A stretch of DNA of 64,000 nucleotides from Chitinophaga caeni (GCF_002557795.1 NZ_CP023777.1:3977001-4041000), one strand, 5' to 3'. Numbered from the stretch's first letter, positions 42,418-52,364 are shown. A program made the numbers and translations. The notes: generated by a model not told the origin, from the letters alone.

Positions 42418-43461
42418 ATGGAATTTGGTATTAGTACATTTGGTGAAGTGCGACCGGAAAATGTTGTTGGCCGCGCTAAGGAATCGTTTGCAAGGATGCA
42501 AGAATTATTGGAAGAGGCCAAGTTAGCCGACCGGGTAGGCATCGATGTATTTGCATTGGGCGAGCATCACCGGCCCGATTTTATTATTTCAGATCCTACC
42601 ACTGTTTTGGGTGGCATTGCTACCCAGACGAAACAAATCCGTTTATCCAGTTCCGTGACGGTATTAAGCTCAGATGACCCCGTGCGGGTTTATCAAAGTT
42701 TTGCCAGCCTAGATTTATTATCCGGCGGCAGGGCAGAAATTATGGCCGGCCGGGGTTCTTTCACGGAGTCATTCCCCTTGTTCGGATACAGTTTGAATGA
42801 TTACGATGCCTTGTTTAATGAGAAGCTGGCGCTATTATTACAAATAAACCGTGAAGAGATCGTAACGTGGAAAGGTACATTCAGGGCGCCTATTTACCAG
42901 CGGGGCATTTACCCGAGACCCTACCAGGAACATTTACCCATATGGATAGCGGCAGGTGGCACACCGGCTTCCGCGGTTAGGGCTGGCAAACTGAATTTGC
43001 CCTTAGCCTTGGCAATACTCGGTGGTAATCCCAGCCATTTTTTACCGTTCGTACAGCGTTACCGGCAGGCAGCCACCCAGGCAGGGCATGATGCGGCACA
43101 GTTGCAATTGGCGATCAATTCCCAGTTCTATGTTGCCGAAAGTTCAGAAAAAGCGGCGGATGAATTTTATCCTTCTTACGAAGTCTTAATGAACCGGGTT
43201 GGAAAAGATCGGGGTTGGGCGCCTATGACGAGGGAACAATTTGAATACCTGCGTATGCCGGAAGGACCATTATTCGTGGGTAGTGTGGACGAGATCGTTG
43301 AAAAATTATTGTTACAAAAAGAACTCTTTAATAATACCCGGTTCTTGGCCCAGCTGGTGAAAGGGTATATACCGCATGAGAAAGTGTTAAATACGATAGA
43401 ATTATTCGGCAACCAAGTTATTCCGAAAGTAAAAGCGGCACTGGAAAATAAAAGCGCTTAA
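42418..43461 (+). CDS. LLM class flavin-dependent oxidoreductase
   Basis: A 347-residue luciferase-like monooxygenase (TIM barrel, FMN-dependent). Typical stretches: FGISTFGEVRPENVVGRAKE, ADRVGIDVFALGEHHRPDFI, IRLSSSVTVLSSDDPVRVYQ, FASLDLLSGGRAEIMAGRGS, and PIWIAAGGTPASAVRAGKLN. Reduced flavin comes from a separate reductase. It is divergent from the SRPBCC-ArsR operon and 114 bases from that start, so ArsR could also affect it. The substrate is unknown. Confidence 0.9.
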   Translation: MEFGISTFGEVRPENVVGRAKESFARMQELLEEAKLADRVGIDVFALGEHHRPDFIISDPTTVLGGIATQTKQIRLSSSVTVLSSDDPVRVYQSFASLDLLSGGRAEIMAGRGSFTESFPLFGYSLNDYDALFNEKLALLLQINREEIVTWKGTFRAPIYQRGIYPRPYQEHLPIWIAAGGTPASAVRAGKLNLPLALAILGGNPSHFLPFVQRYRQAATQAGHDAAQLQLAINSQFYVAESSEKAADEFYPSYEVLMNRVGKDRGWAPMTREQFEYLRMPEGPLFVGSVDEIVEKLLLQKELFNNTRFLAQLVKGYIPHEKVLNTIELFGNQVIPKVKAALENKSA

Positions 43462-43470
43462 CGGCGCTTT

Positions 43471-43938
43471 TTACCTGCGGGCATTTAACCAGGCAAGGTG
43501 AATTTTGTTATTGAAATAAAAATAAAACAATGCGACCAGGAACAAAATTGCCCTGGACAAAATCGTAATGGAATGCTCCCAGCTGAGCATATTGGTATCG
43601 AAGGTAAAAATTACCATCACCATGGTTCCCATGGCATCCAACCTGGCCCACCTAGGCCCGAAACGCCTATACGTCAGTAAACCGTAAGCGCCAAGAAATT
43701 TCACGACCATCATAACGATCGTCCAAGCGCCAAGGTAATCTACGGGTGGATGGTATCCTAATAAATCGGTTTTACTTAACAACTTCCAAGCGGCAGCAAC
43801 GGCGTACCAAAATGCTAGCACGATATTTAGCCAGGCTAAGAATTTAACCCAGCCGGGAAGCAAAGAATACCTGGACGGCGTATTTAGCTCGTCGAATGCT
43901 TCATCAAAAATGCTTTCCCCTGGATGCTCCTCATTCAT
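43471..43938 (-). CDS. Small integral membrane protein, unknown function
   Basis: A 155-residue protein with four predicted membrane helices (about 30-50, 66-90, 104-120 and 125-147; e.g. VKFLAWLNIVLAFWYAVAAA and ITILSRAILFLVALFYFYF). I do not recognise a family. The N-terminus is acidic (MNEEHPGESIFDEAFDELN). It is convergent with the LLM gene (nine bases apart). Its start codon at 43938 is only 15 bases from the end of repeat copy 3, so its promoter must be inside or beyond that element. Confidence 0.72.
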   Translation of the reverse strand: MNEEHPGESIFDEAFDELNTPSRYSLLPGWVKFLAWLNIVLAFWYAVAAAWKLLSKTDLLGYHPPVDYLGAWTIVMMVVKFLGAYGLLTYRRFGPRWARLDAMGTMVMVIFTFDTNMLSWEHSITILSRAILFLVALFYFYFNNKIHLAWLNARR

Positions 43939-43953
43939 ATAAATTAAATCATT

Positions 43954-44256
43954 ATTGTCCGACTAAATATTCAACGAAAAAATTATCATCTCCTCAAAAG
44001 TTCGATTCAATGTCCACCTGCACATTTCTTTGTACTTTTTTGCTTGCCCAAAAAAAGTACCAAAAAAGGGCACAAATTGGCCATCAAGGCCGCCAATTTG
44101 ATCGCTCGATCCAGCCTTTGTACTACTGTATGGCTTCGCTATCTACAGTGCGAAGTTGCACGGTTTTGTTGGCTGGGCTGAATAGATCATCCTTCGCTTA
44201 TGTCCTTGACCAGGTAAGGCATCCAAGTAAATTTAATGCAATTTTAGTCGGACAAC
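43954..44256 (+). repeat. MITE-like interspersed element, copy 3
   Basis: A 303-base copy. Left end ATTGTCCGACTAAA, right end the complement of GTTGTCCGACTAAA. It is flanked on both sides by AAATTAAAT (43941-43949 and 44261-44269). Both hairpins are preserved (GTACTTTTTTG...CAAAAAAAGTAC; CAAATTGGC...GCCAATTTG). It lies 15 bases upstream of the start of the membrane protein at 43471-43938 and about 40 bases from the fucosidase-operon terminator. Confidence 0.82.
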
Positions 44257-44289
44257 AATGAAATTAAATATATAGAAATCCTACTTCAC

Positions 44290-44320
44290 AAAAAAGCCGG
44301 TACTAAAAATTAGTACCGGC
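44290..44320 (-). terminator. Terminator of the fucosidase operon
   Basis: Arms GCCGGTACTAA (44296-44306) and TTAGTACCGGC (44310-44320), three-base loop, and a T-run on the minus strand. It ends 32 bases after the GH29 stop. Confidence 0.9.
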
Positions 44321-44351
44321 AAAAGCTACTACTTGCGATTTGAAAACCTTA

Positions 44352-45785
44352 TCAAGTTTTCGCGTCTTGATACTTGTTTGCATTTTCTTTACCGTTATCA
44401 CATTCCACAACAATTACTTGCGGGCTAGTGTATAATTTTATCGGCATATGAAGCAAGTATTGATTCTTAGCTATCTCTTCAACTTTAATTTGCTGTCCGG
44501 GCGTAGTCAAGAAATGAGCCTTTTTTAATATCATACCTTTTGGAACATCCACGTGTAAAAGTCCGCTCACCGGCACGTTGAAGATGACCATATTCAATTG
44601 ATTACTTCCCTTTTCACGGGTAAAATATCCCCAATCCTGCTTTTTTAAACCGGCGTAATCGCAATTATAAATTACTTGGCCGTTTACTGCCATCCAATCA
44701 CCGATGGTTTTAGCAATGTTTTGCTCTTCCGACCGGATGCTGCCATCCCCTTTAGGGCCGAAGTTCAATAAGAAATTGCCGCCCATCGAGGTTGCATGCA
44801 CCAACATTTCCAACAGCTCCAAGGGTGACTTCACATGGCTGATACTCCAGTCTTGATGATAGCCCCATTGATTTTCCGGGATCGTCATACATGCTTCCCA
44901 GTCCCAAGAAGTTACTTTAATATCTTTTACCGGGTCAGGCAATCTTCTTTCGTAACCTGATTCGTAATCGCCCATGAGTTCACCGTTAGAGTCTTTATGC
45001 CTGCTACCGTAATCATCTGCCCTAAGCCGGCTGTTGATGATTACGCCGGGGCGAACGGACTTCAGCATCTTCTCTACTTCTAAAGTCCACCAACCATTTT
45101 TCTTAACCGATGCATCCCAGGTACCATCAAACCAAAATGCCTTAACAGTCGGATAATTGGTAGCCAATTCCTTGAGTTGGTTTTCTGCGAAATCGAGGTA
45201 CCTACGGAACGCGATACTATCCTCTTTGGATTTGATATCATACCTCCAGTCGGGGTTATGCCAATCCAGGACGGAATAATAAAAATTAACATCAATTCCT
45301 TCCGCGTTGTAAGCATCAACGATTTCTTTAAGGATATCCTTTTTATAAGGCGTGTTACTGATGTTGAAATCAGTATAACGGGAAGGCCATAAACAGAAAC
45401 CTTCGTGGTGCTTGGTGGTGATGGTCATATATTTCACCCCCATTTTCTTAGCCATCTTCGCCCACTCTTTGGCGTTGAATTTCTTGGGGTTGAATTTGTA
45501 CATCAAGGAATCCCATGTAGCCGTAGAAATGTGGGCGCTGGATTTCAAAAATTCCGCTGCATAATTATAGGTCTTTCCATTCCAAACCCCACCAGGAATA
45601 GCATACAAACCCCAGTGAATAAATTGCCCAAAGCGATTCGATCTCCATTTGTTCATGGCGGCATCTGTTCGCTTACCGGTATACTGTGCTCCATACTTCA
45701 ACTCCAGGCGCTTTTTCGCCGGAGTTTGAGCAAAGGCAGGTAAAAGAATACCTGCCATTGCCAATGCTAAAATAAATTTCTTCAT
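44352..45785 (-). CDS. GH29 alpha-L-fucosidase
   Basis: A 477-residue secreted glycoside hydrolase. Signal peptide 1-20 (ILALAMAGILLPAFAQ). GH29 motifs in order: QFIHWGLYAIPGG (55-67), YMTITTKHHEGFCLWPSRYT (119-138), and AFWFDGTWD with nucleophile Asp220. Further conserved parts are WGYHQDWS and GGNFLLNFGPKGDG. It removes terminal alpha-L-fucose, probably periplasmically after SusC import. It closes the locus: 22 bases after SusD and followed by a terminator. Only one glycosidase is present, so the glycan's other linkages need enzymes elsewhere. Confidence 0.94.
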   Translation of the reverse strand: MKKFILALAMAGILLPAFAQTPAKKRLELKYGAQYTGKRTDAAMNKWRSNRFGQFIHWGLYAIPGGVWNGKTYNYAAEFLKSSAHISTATWDSLMYKFNPKKFNAKEWAKMAKKMGVKYMTITTKHHEGFCLWPSRYTDFNISNTPYKKDILKEIVDAYNAEGIDVNFYYSVLDWHNPDWRYDIKSKEDSIAFRRYLDFAENQLKELATNYPTVKAFWFDGTWDASVKKNGWWTLEVEKMLKSVRPGVIINSRLRADDYGSRHKDSNGELMGDYESGYERRLPDPVKDIKVTSWDWEACMTIPENQWGYHQDWSISHVKSPLELLEMLVHATSMGGNFLLNFGPKGDGSIRSEEQNIAKTIGDWMAVNGQVIYNCDYAGLKKQDWGYFTREKGSNQLNMVIFNVPVSGLLHVDVPKGMILKKAHFLTTPGQQIKVEEIAKNQYLLHMPIKLYTSPQVIVVECDNGKENANKYQDAKT

Positions 45786-45807
45786 GATCTATAATTTCAA
45801 TTCTCAA

Positions 45808-47574
45808 TTACCAACCTGGATTCTGATACAATACCGCACTTTTCGTAATTTCATTGAAAGGTATCGGTGCAAAATACATTTTCGGAGCCAAGAATACTGC
45901 GCTCATCGCGGTAATCTTCTCGTACGACCAACTATCATCTTGCTCTTTTGTTACCATCATACCTTGCATCGGTATATTCTCTGTAACTTCAGCAGTTTTC
46001 CAGCGACGGGTATCATAATACCAATGACCTTCGTATGCGAATTCAACTTCGTATTCATTCCTGATAATGCTACGCATATCTTCTTTGCTAAGCGTGGCGC
46101 TCAAACCATACCTACCATCTACACCGGGATCTACGCCTGCCCGCTCGCGAATTTGATACAACATATCGTACACTTCAGCTGTTGGCCCGTTTAATTCATT
46201 CATTGCTTCCGCGTAACCCAAAATGATTTCCGCATAGCGTATCACGGGGTATACGCGGCTTTGACTGGAATAATCGCCCGTGCTATCATTACACATTTTC
46301 CTGGAATAATAACCCGTTTTGGTTTTGTACGTCTGTAAACCATCCGGGGTTAATTGTCCTTGCCAGGTGCGGTAAATATTGATAGGATCCATCTTCTTGG
46401 TGCTGTTGTTGTAAATACGCGCCTGGTTGAAGATGATGGAGTTATAAAACCTTGGATCCCTATTATCGTAAGGATGTTCCGGATCATAACCACTTGCCGG
46501 ATCGGAGATACGTTTACCGTTTCTCATGCCGAAAGCATCTACCAAGTTTTGAGTAGGCGTACTCCAACCGCTACCACCCCTGGAGATCGGGAACCAAGCC
46601 CCTTCCAAGTTAGTATTATTACCGATCATAAACGGTTGAATATATTCAACATTTTTCCTCGTTAAAAACAGTTTCCAGAAGGAGTAACCATCCCTTGCGC
46701 CGGGCAGATCATTCGTATATAAATGATAATCGCCAAGGTTCATAACATCTTTACACGCGTTTGCAGCACGTTGCCATAATTGCGGATCATAGTTGCTGCC
46801 GTAACTTACTAACGGTTGTAATTCCGGATCATCCGTTATAGCGCCACCGTTAAACAAGGGGCTGGCGGCATACACGAGCATCCTGGCTTTTAGTCCATAA
46901 CACATACCGCTCGTGATACGGCCATAATCTTGTGGCAGTTGCTCTGTTGCTGAAGGTAAATATTGGGCAACGGCATCACATTCTTGTGCAATATAATCGA
47001 TGCATTCTTTGAAAGTATTACGCTTGTATTCGATTGGCGTTGCCAATTCACTAAAAACGGTATCTCCTACCAGCATCACGGCGCCGAAACTCCTAACCAG
47101 CTGGGCATAATAGAATGCCCGTAAATACCTAGCCTCGGCGGCGGTACGCACCTTCATTTCGGAAGACAGCGGGGCGCCCTGCACTTTTTTCATGTACTGG
47201 TTACAAGCACGGATTTTTGAATAATAAGTGCTCCAATAATTATTGGTAAAGTAATTCCTGGCAGTACTAGCGCCAGTCATCAATGATGCCTGCGGCTCAC
47301 TATAAAAGGAAATAGAATGGGATGTTTTATCTTCCATGCAGGAATAATCATTTCCCACTGGAGATTTAATATAGCTATAACGGAAATAGTAAACATCCAT
47401 ACCGGTATAAGCGTAAACATCATTTAGGAATTGTAAGGTCTTGGCGCTATCTGAAAACACCACCTGTTCATTCAAGCTCTCGGTTTGCCTTTTGTCCAAG
47501 AAACTATCGGACTTTTTACAAGCGGCCATCACCGTTAGGCCACAGATTATATATAGTGCGATTTTCTTTTTCAT
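45808..47574 (-). CDS. SusD/RagB outer-membrane lipoprotein (PUL, second pair)
   Basis: A 588-residue SusD lipoprotein with lipobox ending TVMAAC (Cys19). SusD landmarks: RAFYYAQLVRSFGAVMLVGD (after AEARYL), GMCYGLKARMLVYAASPLFN, and the C-terminal IRNEYEVEFAYEGHWYYDTRRWKT. It pairs with the SusC 27 bases upstream and forms the substrate-binding lid at the cell surface. The close linkage to GH29 points to a fucosylated glycan. Confidence 0.94.
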   Translation of the reverse strand: MKKKIALYIICGLTVMAACKKSDSFLDKRQTESLNEQVVFSDSAKTLQFLNDVYAYTGMDVYYFRYSYIKSPVGNDYSCMEDKTSHSISFYSEPQASLMTGASTARNYFTNNYWSTYYSKIRACNQYMKKVQGAPLSSEMKVRTAAEARYLRAFYYAQLVRSFGAVMLVGDTVFSELATPIEYKRNTFKECIDYIAQECDAVAQYLPSATEQLPQDYGRITSGMCYGLKARMLVYAASPLFNGGAITDDPELQPLVSYGSNYDPQLWQRAANACKDVMNLGDYHLYTNDLPGARDGYSFWKLFLTRKNVEYIQPFMIGNNTNLEGAWFPISRGGSGWSTPTQNLVDAFGMRNGKRISDPASGYDPEHPYDNRDPRFYNSIIFNQARIYNNSTKKMDPINIYRTWQGQLTPDGLQTYKTKTGYYSRKMCNDSTGDYSSQSRVYPVIRYAEIILGYAEAMNELNGPTAEVYDMLYQIRERAGVDPGVDGRYGLSATLSKEDMRSIIRNEYEVEFAYEGHWYYDTRRWKTAEVTENIPMQGMMVTKEQDDSWSYEKITAMSAVFLAPKMYFAPIPFNEITKSAVLYQNPGW

Positions 47575-47601
47575 CTTTTCATGTTTTGATTGATAATAGT
47601 A

Positions 47602-50600
47602 CTATAATCCCACTTGTACCCCGAGGTTATAAATCCTTTGCTGCGGGTATTCACCGATGGAAGATGAAACCGCTGATTCGGGATCGATGGCTACCGGCAG
47701 ACCGGTATAAACCAAGGCCATGTTATAACCGTTAGCATAGATACGAACACTCTTGATCACCTTGTGCCTTAACAGGGAAGAAGGAACGTTATAGCCCAAC
47801 TCGATATTCTTCCACCTAACGTAATCACCGGAACGGTACCAGTAGCTAGATGCTTGGGAACTACCTTGCCCATCGGCCAATGCCGGGTAAGAGTTATCGG
47901 TATTCCAAGGCAACCAACGATCGAGGTTGAAAGGAACAGATTGCCTTTCCGGCCTATTGTATGCCAAACTACCCCGTTGGATATTCAACACGTAATCGAA
48001 CGCTCCCTGGAACATCGTGCTAAAATCAAATCCTTTATAAGTGAAACCGAATGCGATACTACCTGTATACCTCGGTTGGTTGTTACCGATAGAAGTACGA
48101 TCGTAATCATTGATAATGCCGTCTCCATTAAGATCGGCAAATTTCAAAGCACCTGGGAATAGGTTCTGCATCGGCACGCTCGTTACCAATTTGGGACTTT
48201 TCATTACATCTTCTACATCTTCGAAGTAACCCACGTATTTATAACCGAATTGCTCACCGATCGACTTACCTGTTTTCGCTAACCATGGGTAAGATTGGAT
48301 AGGTTCATCCATGTAAAGGATCTTATTCTTAGCATAACTTACCATACCTCTCACGAAATATTGGAATTTACCACCGCGGTTGTTATACTCAACTTCCAAT
48401 TCCCAACCTTTATTGCTCACACGGCCAATGTTCATCGGTGGTAAACCTACGCCGAATACATTCGGAACAGTACCACGCGTAGAAAGGATATCGTAACGTT
48501 CGTTAGCAAAATAGTCTGCCGTAATACCCAACTTACCGTTAAACAACTTGGCGTCCATACCGATGTCCAGCTTGCGTTCCTTCTCCCAAGTTACTTCATC
48601 ATTTCCAAGATCGCCTTCGATGATGCCGCTCACACCTGTCGGCACTTCACCGAAATTATAACCTTTACCGCCATTGTAGATTTGCTCGTATAAATACTTG
48701 TACGAACCGATCTTATCACTACCTACTAAACCGTAAGATCCGCGGAATTTCAAAGCATCAACAAACTTCACGTTCTCCTTGAAGAAAGGCTCTTCGCTGA
48801 TATTCCAACCGGCGCTAATGGCGGGGAATAAGCCGTATTTCTTGTCGGATGCGAACCTGTCGGAACCATTATACCCGGCGTTAATCTCCAAGAGGTATTT
48901 CATCTTGTAGTTATAAGATAAACGACCTGTAAAGCCACGGAAATTGTCGGGTATATCTGCGATAACATTCGGGTTGCTGTAGTAGTTGTTGTTGTTAGTC
49001 AACTGGTTCGCCAATGCCAAGAATGAAATGTTGTGATTCCCGAAACTACGGTTGTAGGATAAATTTGCTTGCAGGTTCAGCCTTCTTACGCTGCCCCTGT
49101 AGCCACCCCCCCGGGAAAGTTTCCCCATGCGGTAAAGGTTATTGACGGTTGGTTTATACGTACCTTCAATATCATCATAATAATATGTCAATATCTCGTT
49201 TGAGGCGCGGGTTAAGCTCTTGGTAAAATCGTAATCACTCGCCAAGGATACCAAGGCATTAACGGAAAGTCCTTTCGTGATGAAATCCAAGTTATGCGTA
49301 GCGGAAGTTACCATGTTGAAATTATTCTCGAAATTTCTCTGGTAACCGCTATAGGTCAAGTTCGCTACCGGGTTACCTTTCGTTCCGCTAGATGTTGTAC
49401 CGCCCAAGGTCCCGTTTTCATTATAAACCGGGTAACCGAAGGATGATAATTCCCCATTCCATAAGTATTGGAAGGTAGTACCACCATTGTTGAATGGTTT
49501 ATCATTCGGCTCATTGATCGTGCTGAAGCGACCGGATAAATCCACCCGGATCTTCAAATCTTTCGTGGGATTGATATCAATATTAGACCTGAAGTTATAA
49601 CGGTTGTAAAAATAATTACTGTTATACCCTTCATCGGCGCTAAAGTTTTTATAAATACCTCCTTGGGTAATATAACCCAGAGAGATGAAATACTTGATCA
49701 AATCAGATCCACCGCTGATATCGAAGTTGGTACGGTTTTGCAAGCTGTAATCGCGCATTAACACATCCCACCAATCAACGTACGGATGACCGTAAGGGTC
49801 ACTGTTATCCTTGTAATAATCGAGGTTATTACCGGAGAAGAATTGAGGGTAATTCGCAGCCGGATCATTTTCCTTCATCGTTACCTGCTCCCGCAATAAA
49901 CTCAAGGTCGTAAAACCATTGTTCATATCCGGAGGACGGGTCGGAGTCAAAGCTCCAGTTTCGTTCCTGATGGATAATTTCGGTTTGCCGGATTTACCGC
50001 GGCGCGTTTTAATTACCAATACACCGTTGGCGCCACGAATACCGTAAACAGCCGTTGTAGAGGCATCCTTCAAGATAGAAACACTCTCGATCTCGTTCGG
50101 ATCCAGTTGATTAACCTGGTCGTAAGTAAACTCGATATCATCCACGATGATCAATGGATTATTGGCCACGTTACCACCCGTTGTATTATAAGAACTGATA
50201 CCGCGGATTTGGAATGCGGCGCCGTCTTTACCCGGTTGGCCGCTACGTTGTTGGCTGAACAAGCCGGGTAAGCGACCGGATAAAGCATTTTGCAAACTCG
50301 CGGTAGGACTTTGGCGAATTTGTTCACCCGACACGGAACTTAAGGCGCCGGTAGTAGTGATTTTTTTCTGCTCACCGTAACCTACAACTACAACTTCTTC
50401 CAAGCCCTTGTTATCAGTTTTCAAAACCACCTTCATATTGGAAGAAGCGCCGACTTCCTGCTTCAGAAAGCCCACGTAAGAAAATATCAAGGTTTTAGAC
50501 TTACTTCTAATTTCGAGGGAGAAGTTACCGTTTTCATCTGTAACTACCCCGTGCGATGGCAGGTCTTTCTCGAACACACTCACACCCGGCAGCGGTTGCT

Positions 50601-50700
50601 TGCCATCGGTCACCTGCCCCTTTGCCACGATCTGTTGTGCCTTTACGGCCAGGTTTGCTAATAGCAAGATGGGTAAAAGGCTATATATAAATTTTTTCAT
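47602..50700 (-). CDS. SusC/RagA TonB-dependent transporter (PUL, second pair)
   Basis: A 1032-residue outer-membrane transporter: signal peptide (KKFIYSLLPILLLANLAVKA), carboxypeptidase-regulatory-like domain (about 25-105; DGKQPLPGVSVFEKD to FSYVGF), TonB-box region VVVVGYGEQKK, plug (IRQSPTASLQNALSGRLPGL, LIIVDDIEF, AVYGIRGANGVLVIKT), and barrel to YNLGVQVGL. No STN domain, matching control by the hybrid system rather than by a sigma/FecR pair. The start at 50700 puts the signal peptide first; the frame extends to 50736. Confidence 0.95.
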   Translation of the reverse strand: MKKFIYSLLPILLLANLAVKAQQIVAKGQVTDGKQPLPGVSVFEKDLPSHGVVTDENGNFSLEIRSKSKTLIFSYVGFLKQEVGASSNMKVVLKTDNKGLEEVVVVGYGEQKKITTTGALSSVSGEQIRQSPTASLQNALSGRLPGLFSQQRSGQPGKDGAAFQIRGISSYNTTGGNVANNPLIIVDDIEFTYDQVNQLDPNEIESVSILKDASTTAVYGIRGANGVLVIKTRRGKSGKPKLSIRNETGALTPTRPPDMNNGFTTLSLLREQVTMKENDPAANYPQFFSGNNLDYYKDNSDPYGHPYVDWWDVLMRDYSLQNRTNFDISGGSDLIKYFISLGYITQGGIYKNFSADEGYNSNYFYNRYNFRSNIDINPTKDLKIRVDLSGRFSTINEPNDKPFNNGGTTFQYLWNGELSSFGYPVYNENGTLGGTTSSGTKGNPVANLTYSGYQRNFENNFNMVTSATHNLDFITKGLSVNALVSLASDYDFTKSLTRASNEILTYYYDDIEGTYKPTVNNLYRMGKLSRGGGYRGSVRRLNLQANLSYNRSFGNHNISFLALANQLTNNNNYYSNPNVIADIPDNFRGFTGRLSYNYKMKYLLEINAGYNGSDRFASDKKYGLFPAISAGWNISEEPFFKENVKFVDALKFRGSYGLVGSDKIGSYKYLYEQIYNGGKGYNFGEVPTGVSGIIEGDLGNDEVTWEKERKLDIGMDAKLFNGKLGITADYFANERYDILSTRGTVPNVFGVGLPPMNIGRVSNKGWELEVEYNNRGGKFQYFVRGMVSYAKNKILYMDEPIQSYPWLAKTGKSIGEQFGYKYVGYFEDVEDVMKSPKLVTSVPMQNLFPGALKFADLNGDGIINDYDRTSIGNNQPRYTGSIAFGFTYKGFDFSTMFQGAFDYVLNIQRGSLAYNRPERQSVPFNLDRWLPWNTDNSYPALADGQGSSQASSYWYRSGDYVRWKNIELGYNVPSSLLRHKVIKSVRIYANGYNMALVYTGLPVAIDPESAVSSSIGEYPQQRIYNLGVQVGL

Positions 50701-50729
50701 GTGATGCGATTGAATACGTTTGTGAAATC

Positions 50730-52364
50730 TTACCAATTAGGATTCTGAGCCATGTTTGGATTAGCCAGTAATTCGCTGTAAGGGATCGGGTACAAATACA
50801 TCCGGTTTACATCGAAGCTGGTTTTCAAAACATCCACGCGGTTATATCGGAAGGAATCATCATCTTGTTTGATGACCTGGATTCCCGTTAAGGTTTTATT
50901 CAAAACATCCCCCGCGATTTTCCAACGGCGGATATCCCAAAAACGCTGCTCTTCAAATGCCATCTCAACCCTGCGCTCCCCACGGATGCGATCCCTCATC
51001 TCTGCCTTGCTCAAGCCTGCCGGTAAAGCGTACGGCACTAATTTTGCCCTCCTGCGTATATCTTCAACAGCATCATAAACATCTTGGGTAGGCCCTCCAA
51101 CTTCATTCAGCGCTTCGGCGTAGTTCAATAAAACTTCGGCATAACGGAAGATCGGGAAGCAGTGTTCCGCGTTGGAATAAGAATTGTTAGAGCCACCGGT
51201 ACCCAGGAATTTCCTCATGTAGTAACCTGTACGTGTTTCTCCACTGGTGGCGCGGCCATAACCCAATGGCCTGTCCAAACCACCATCGAAAGTTTCCACC
51301 TTACGACCTAACCAGCTCATATTGTTATGGAAAATAGTTGCATAAAAACGGGGATCGCGACCGGCATAAGGATCATTTTCATCGTAACCGGAACCGGCTT
51401 CATGAATTCCCAAGCCATTCGCCATTCCGAATGCATCCACCAAATCCTGTGTAGGGTTGGTCAGTCCTTGATCTCCTCTTTGGGATCCCATCGGGCCATT
51501 TAACCGCTCCACCGTTGAATTGGGCGATGCCATATAAGCCAGGATAACTTCCGTGTTTTTGCGTTTCAGGAAAGCATCGGTGAAATTACCGGTCAGGCTG
51601 TAGAAATCAAGATCCATAACATCCTTCGCAGCATCCGCAGCGGCTTGCCATTTTTGTAAATCGTTAGACTCATTATGCCATGGGCTCGCGGCGTATAAGA
51701 GATTGCGGGCTTTCAGTGCTAACGCTCCCCCTTTCGTAACGCGACCGAAATAAGCAGCCGTATATTCACTAGGTAAATCATCAACGATCGCGTCTATTTC
51801 ATTAGAAATGTAGCTTACTACTTCATCGTAAGAATCACGGGCTAAAGCCACGTCATCATTCAATTCAAAAACTTTATCGCCCACGATCGGCACACCTGAC
51901 CAGCGTTTAGAAAGTTCGAAATATGCCATCGCCCTCATGAAACGTGCTTCGGCAATCCATTGCTCTTTCAAACCATCCGTTTTCAAAGGCACCCTTCCGA
52001 TGTTTTCAAGGAAGATATTCACCTTGCGGATTACTTCGTAAGAAACCTTCCAACGGTCTTCCGGCATCAGGTACGGGCTCCATTGCCCGGTGGAAAAATA
52101 TTGCACCGAAGCATTGATATTTGAAGGAACGGCATCATCGGTTCCGGCATCCAGTACGTTATTATCGATCCGGTTATAACCCCTGGGAAGGTCATTATAT
52201 ATATTGTAAAGGAATTTTTCAGCATTCACACCCAGGGAATCCAACGGATCGAAAACCAGTTCCAGGTCAGCGTATTCCAAAGGTTCTTTCTCCATCACAT
52301 CCTTTTGGCAGGCACCCATACCTAGGAGTAAACTGCAAGCGATGTAGAGACTATATTTTTTCAT
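50730..52364 (-). CDS. SusD/RagB outer-membrane lipoprotein (PUL, first pair)
   Basis: A 544-residue SusD lipoprotein (lipobox LLGMGAC, Cys19). Landmarks: ARFMRAMAYFELSKRWSGVP, GGALALKARNLLYAASPWHN, RRVEMAFEEQRFWDIRRWK. It shares the fold and the WxxRRW ending with the SusD at 45808-47574 but is clearly distinct in sequence. It lies between two SusC genes, 20 bases after its own partner. The ATG at 52364 is used in place of an upstream TTG. Confidence 0.94.
   Translation of the reverse strand: MKKYSLYIACSLLLGMGACQKDVMEKEPLEYADLELVFDPLDSLGVNAEKFLYNIYNDLPRGYNRIDNNVLDAGTDDAVPSNINASVQYFSTGQWSPYLMPEDRWKVSYEVIRKVNIFLENIGRVPLKTDGLKEQWIAEARFMRAMAYFELSKRWSGVPIVGDKVFELNDDVALARDSYDEVVSYISNEIDAIVDDLPSEYTAAYFGRVTKGGALALKARNLLYAASPWHNESNDLQKWQAAADAAKDVMDLDFYSLTGNFTDAFLKRKNTEVILAYMASPNSTVERLNGPMGSQRGDQGLTNPTQDLVDAFGMANGLGIHEAGSGYDENDPYAGRDPRFYATIFHNNMSWLGRKVETFDGGLDRPLGYGRATSGETRTGYYMRKFLGTGGSNNSYSNAEHCFPIFRYAEVLLNYAEALNEVGGPTQDVYDAVEDIRRRAKLVPYALPAGLSKAEMRDRIRGERRVEMAFEEQRFWDIRRWKIAGDVLNKTLTGIQVIKQDDDSFRYNRVDVLKTSFDVNRMYLYPIPYSELLANPNMAQNPNW

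Noticed and set aside
43896..44261. Plus-strand ORF of 121 codons over copy 3
   Set aside because: It begins antisense to the membrane protein gene and runs through the repeat; no family and no conserved frame.
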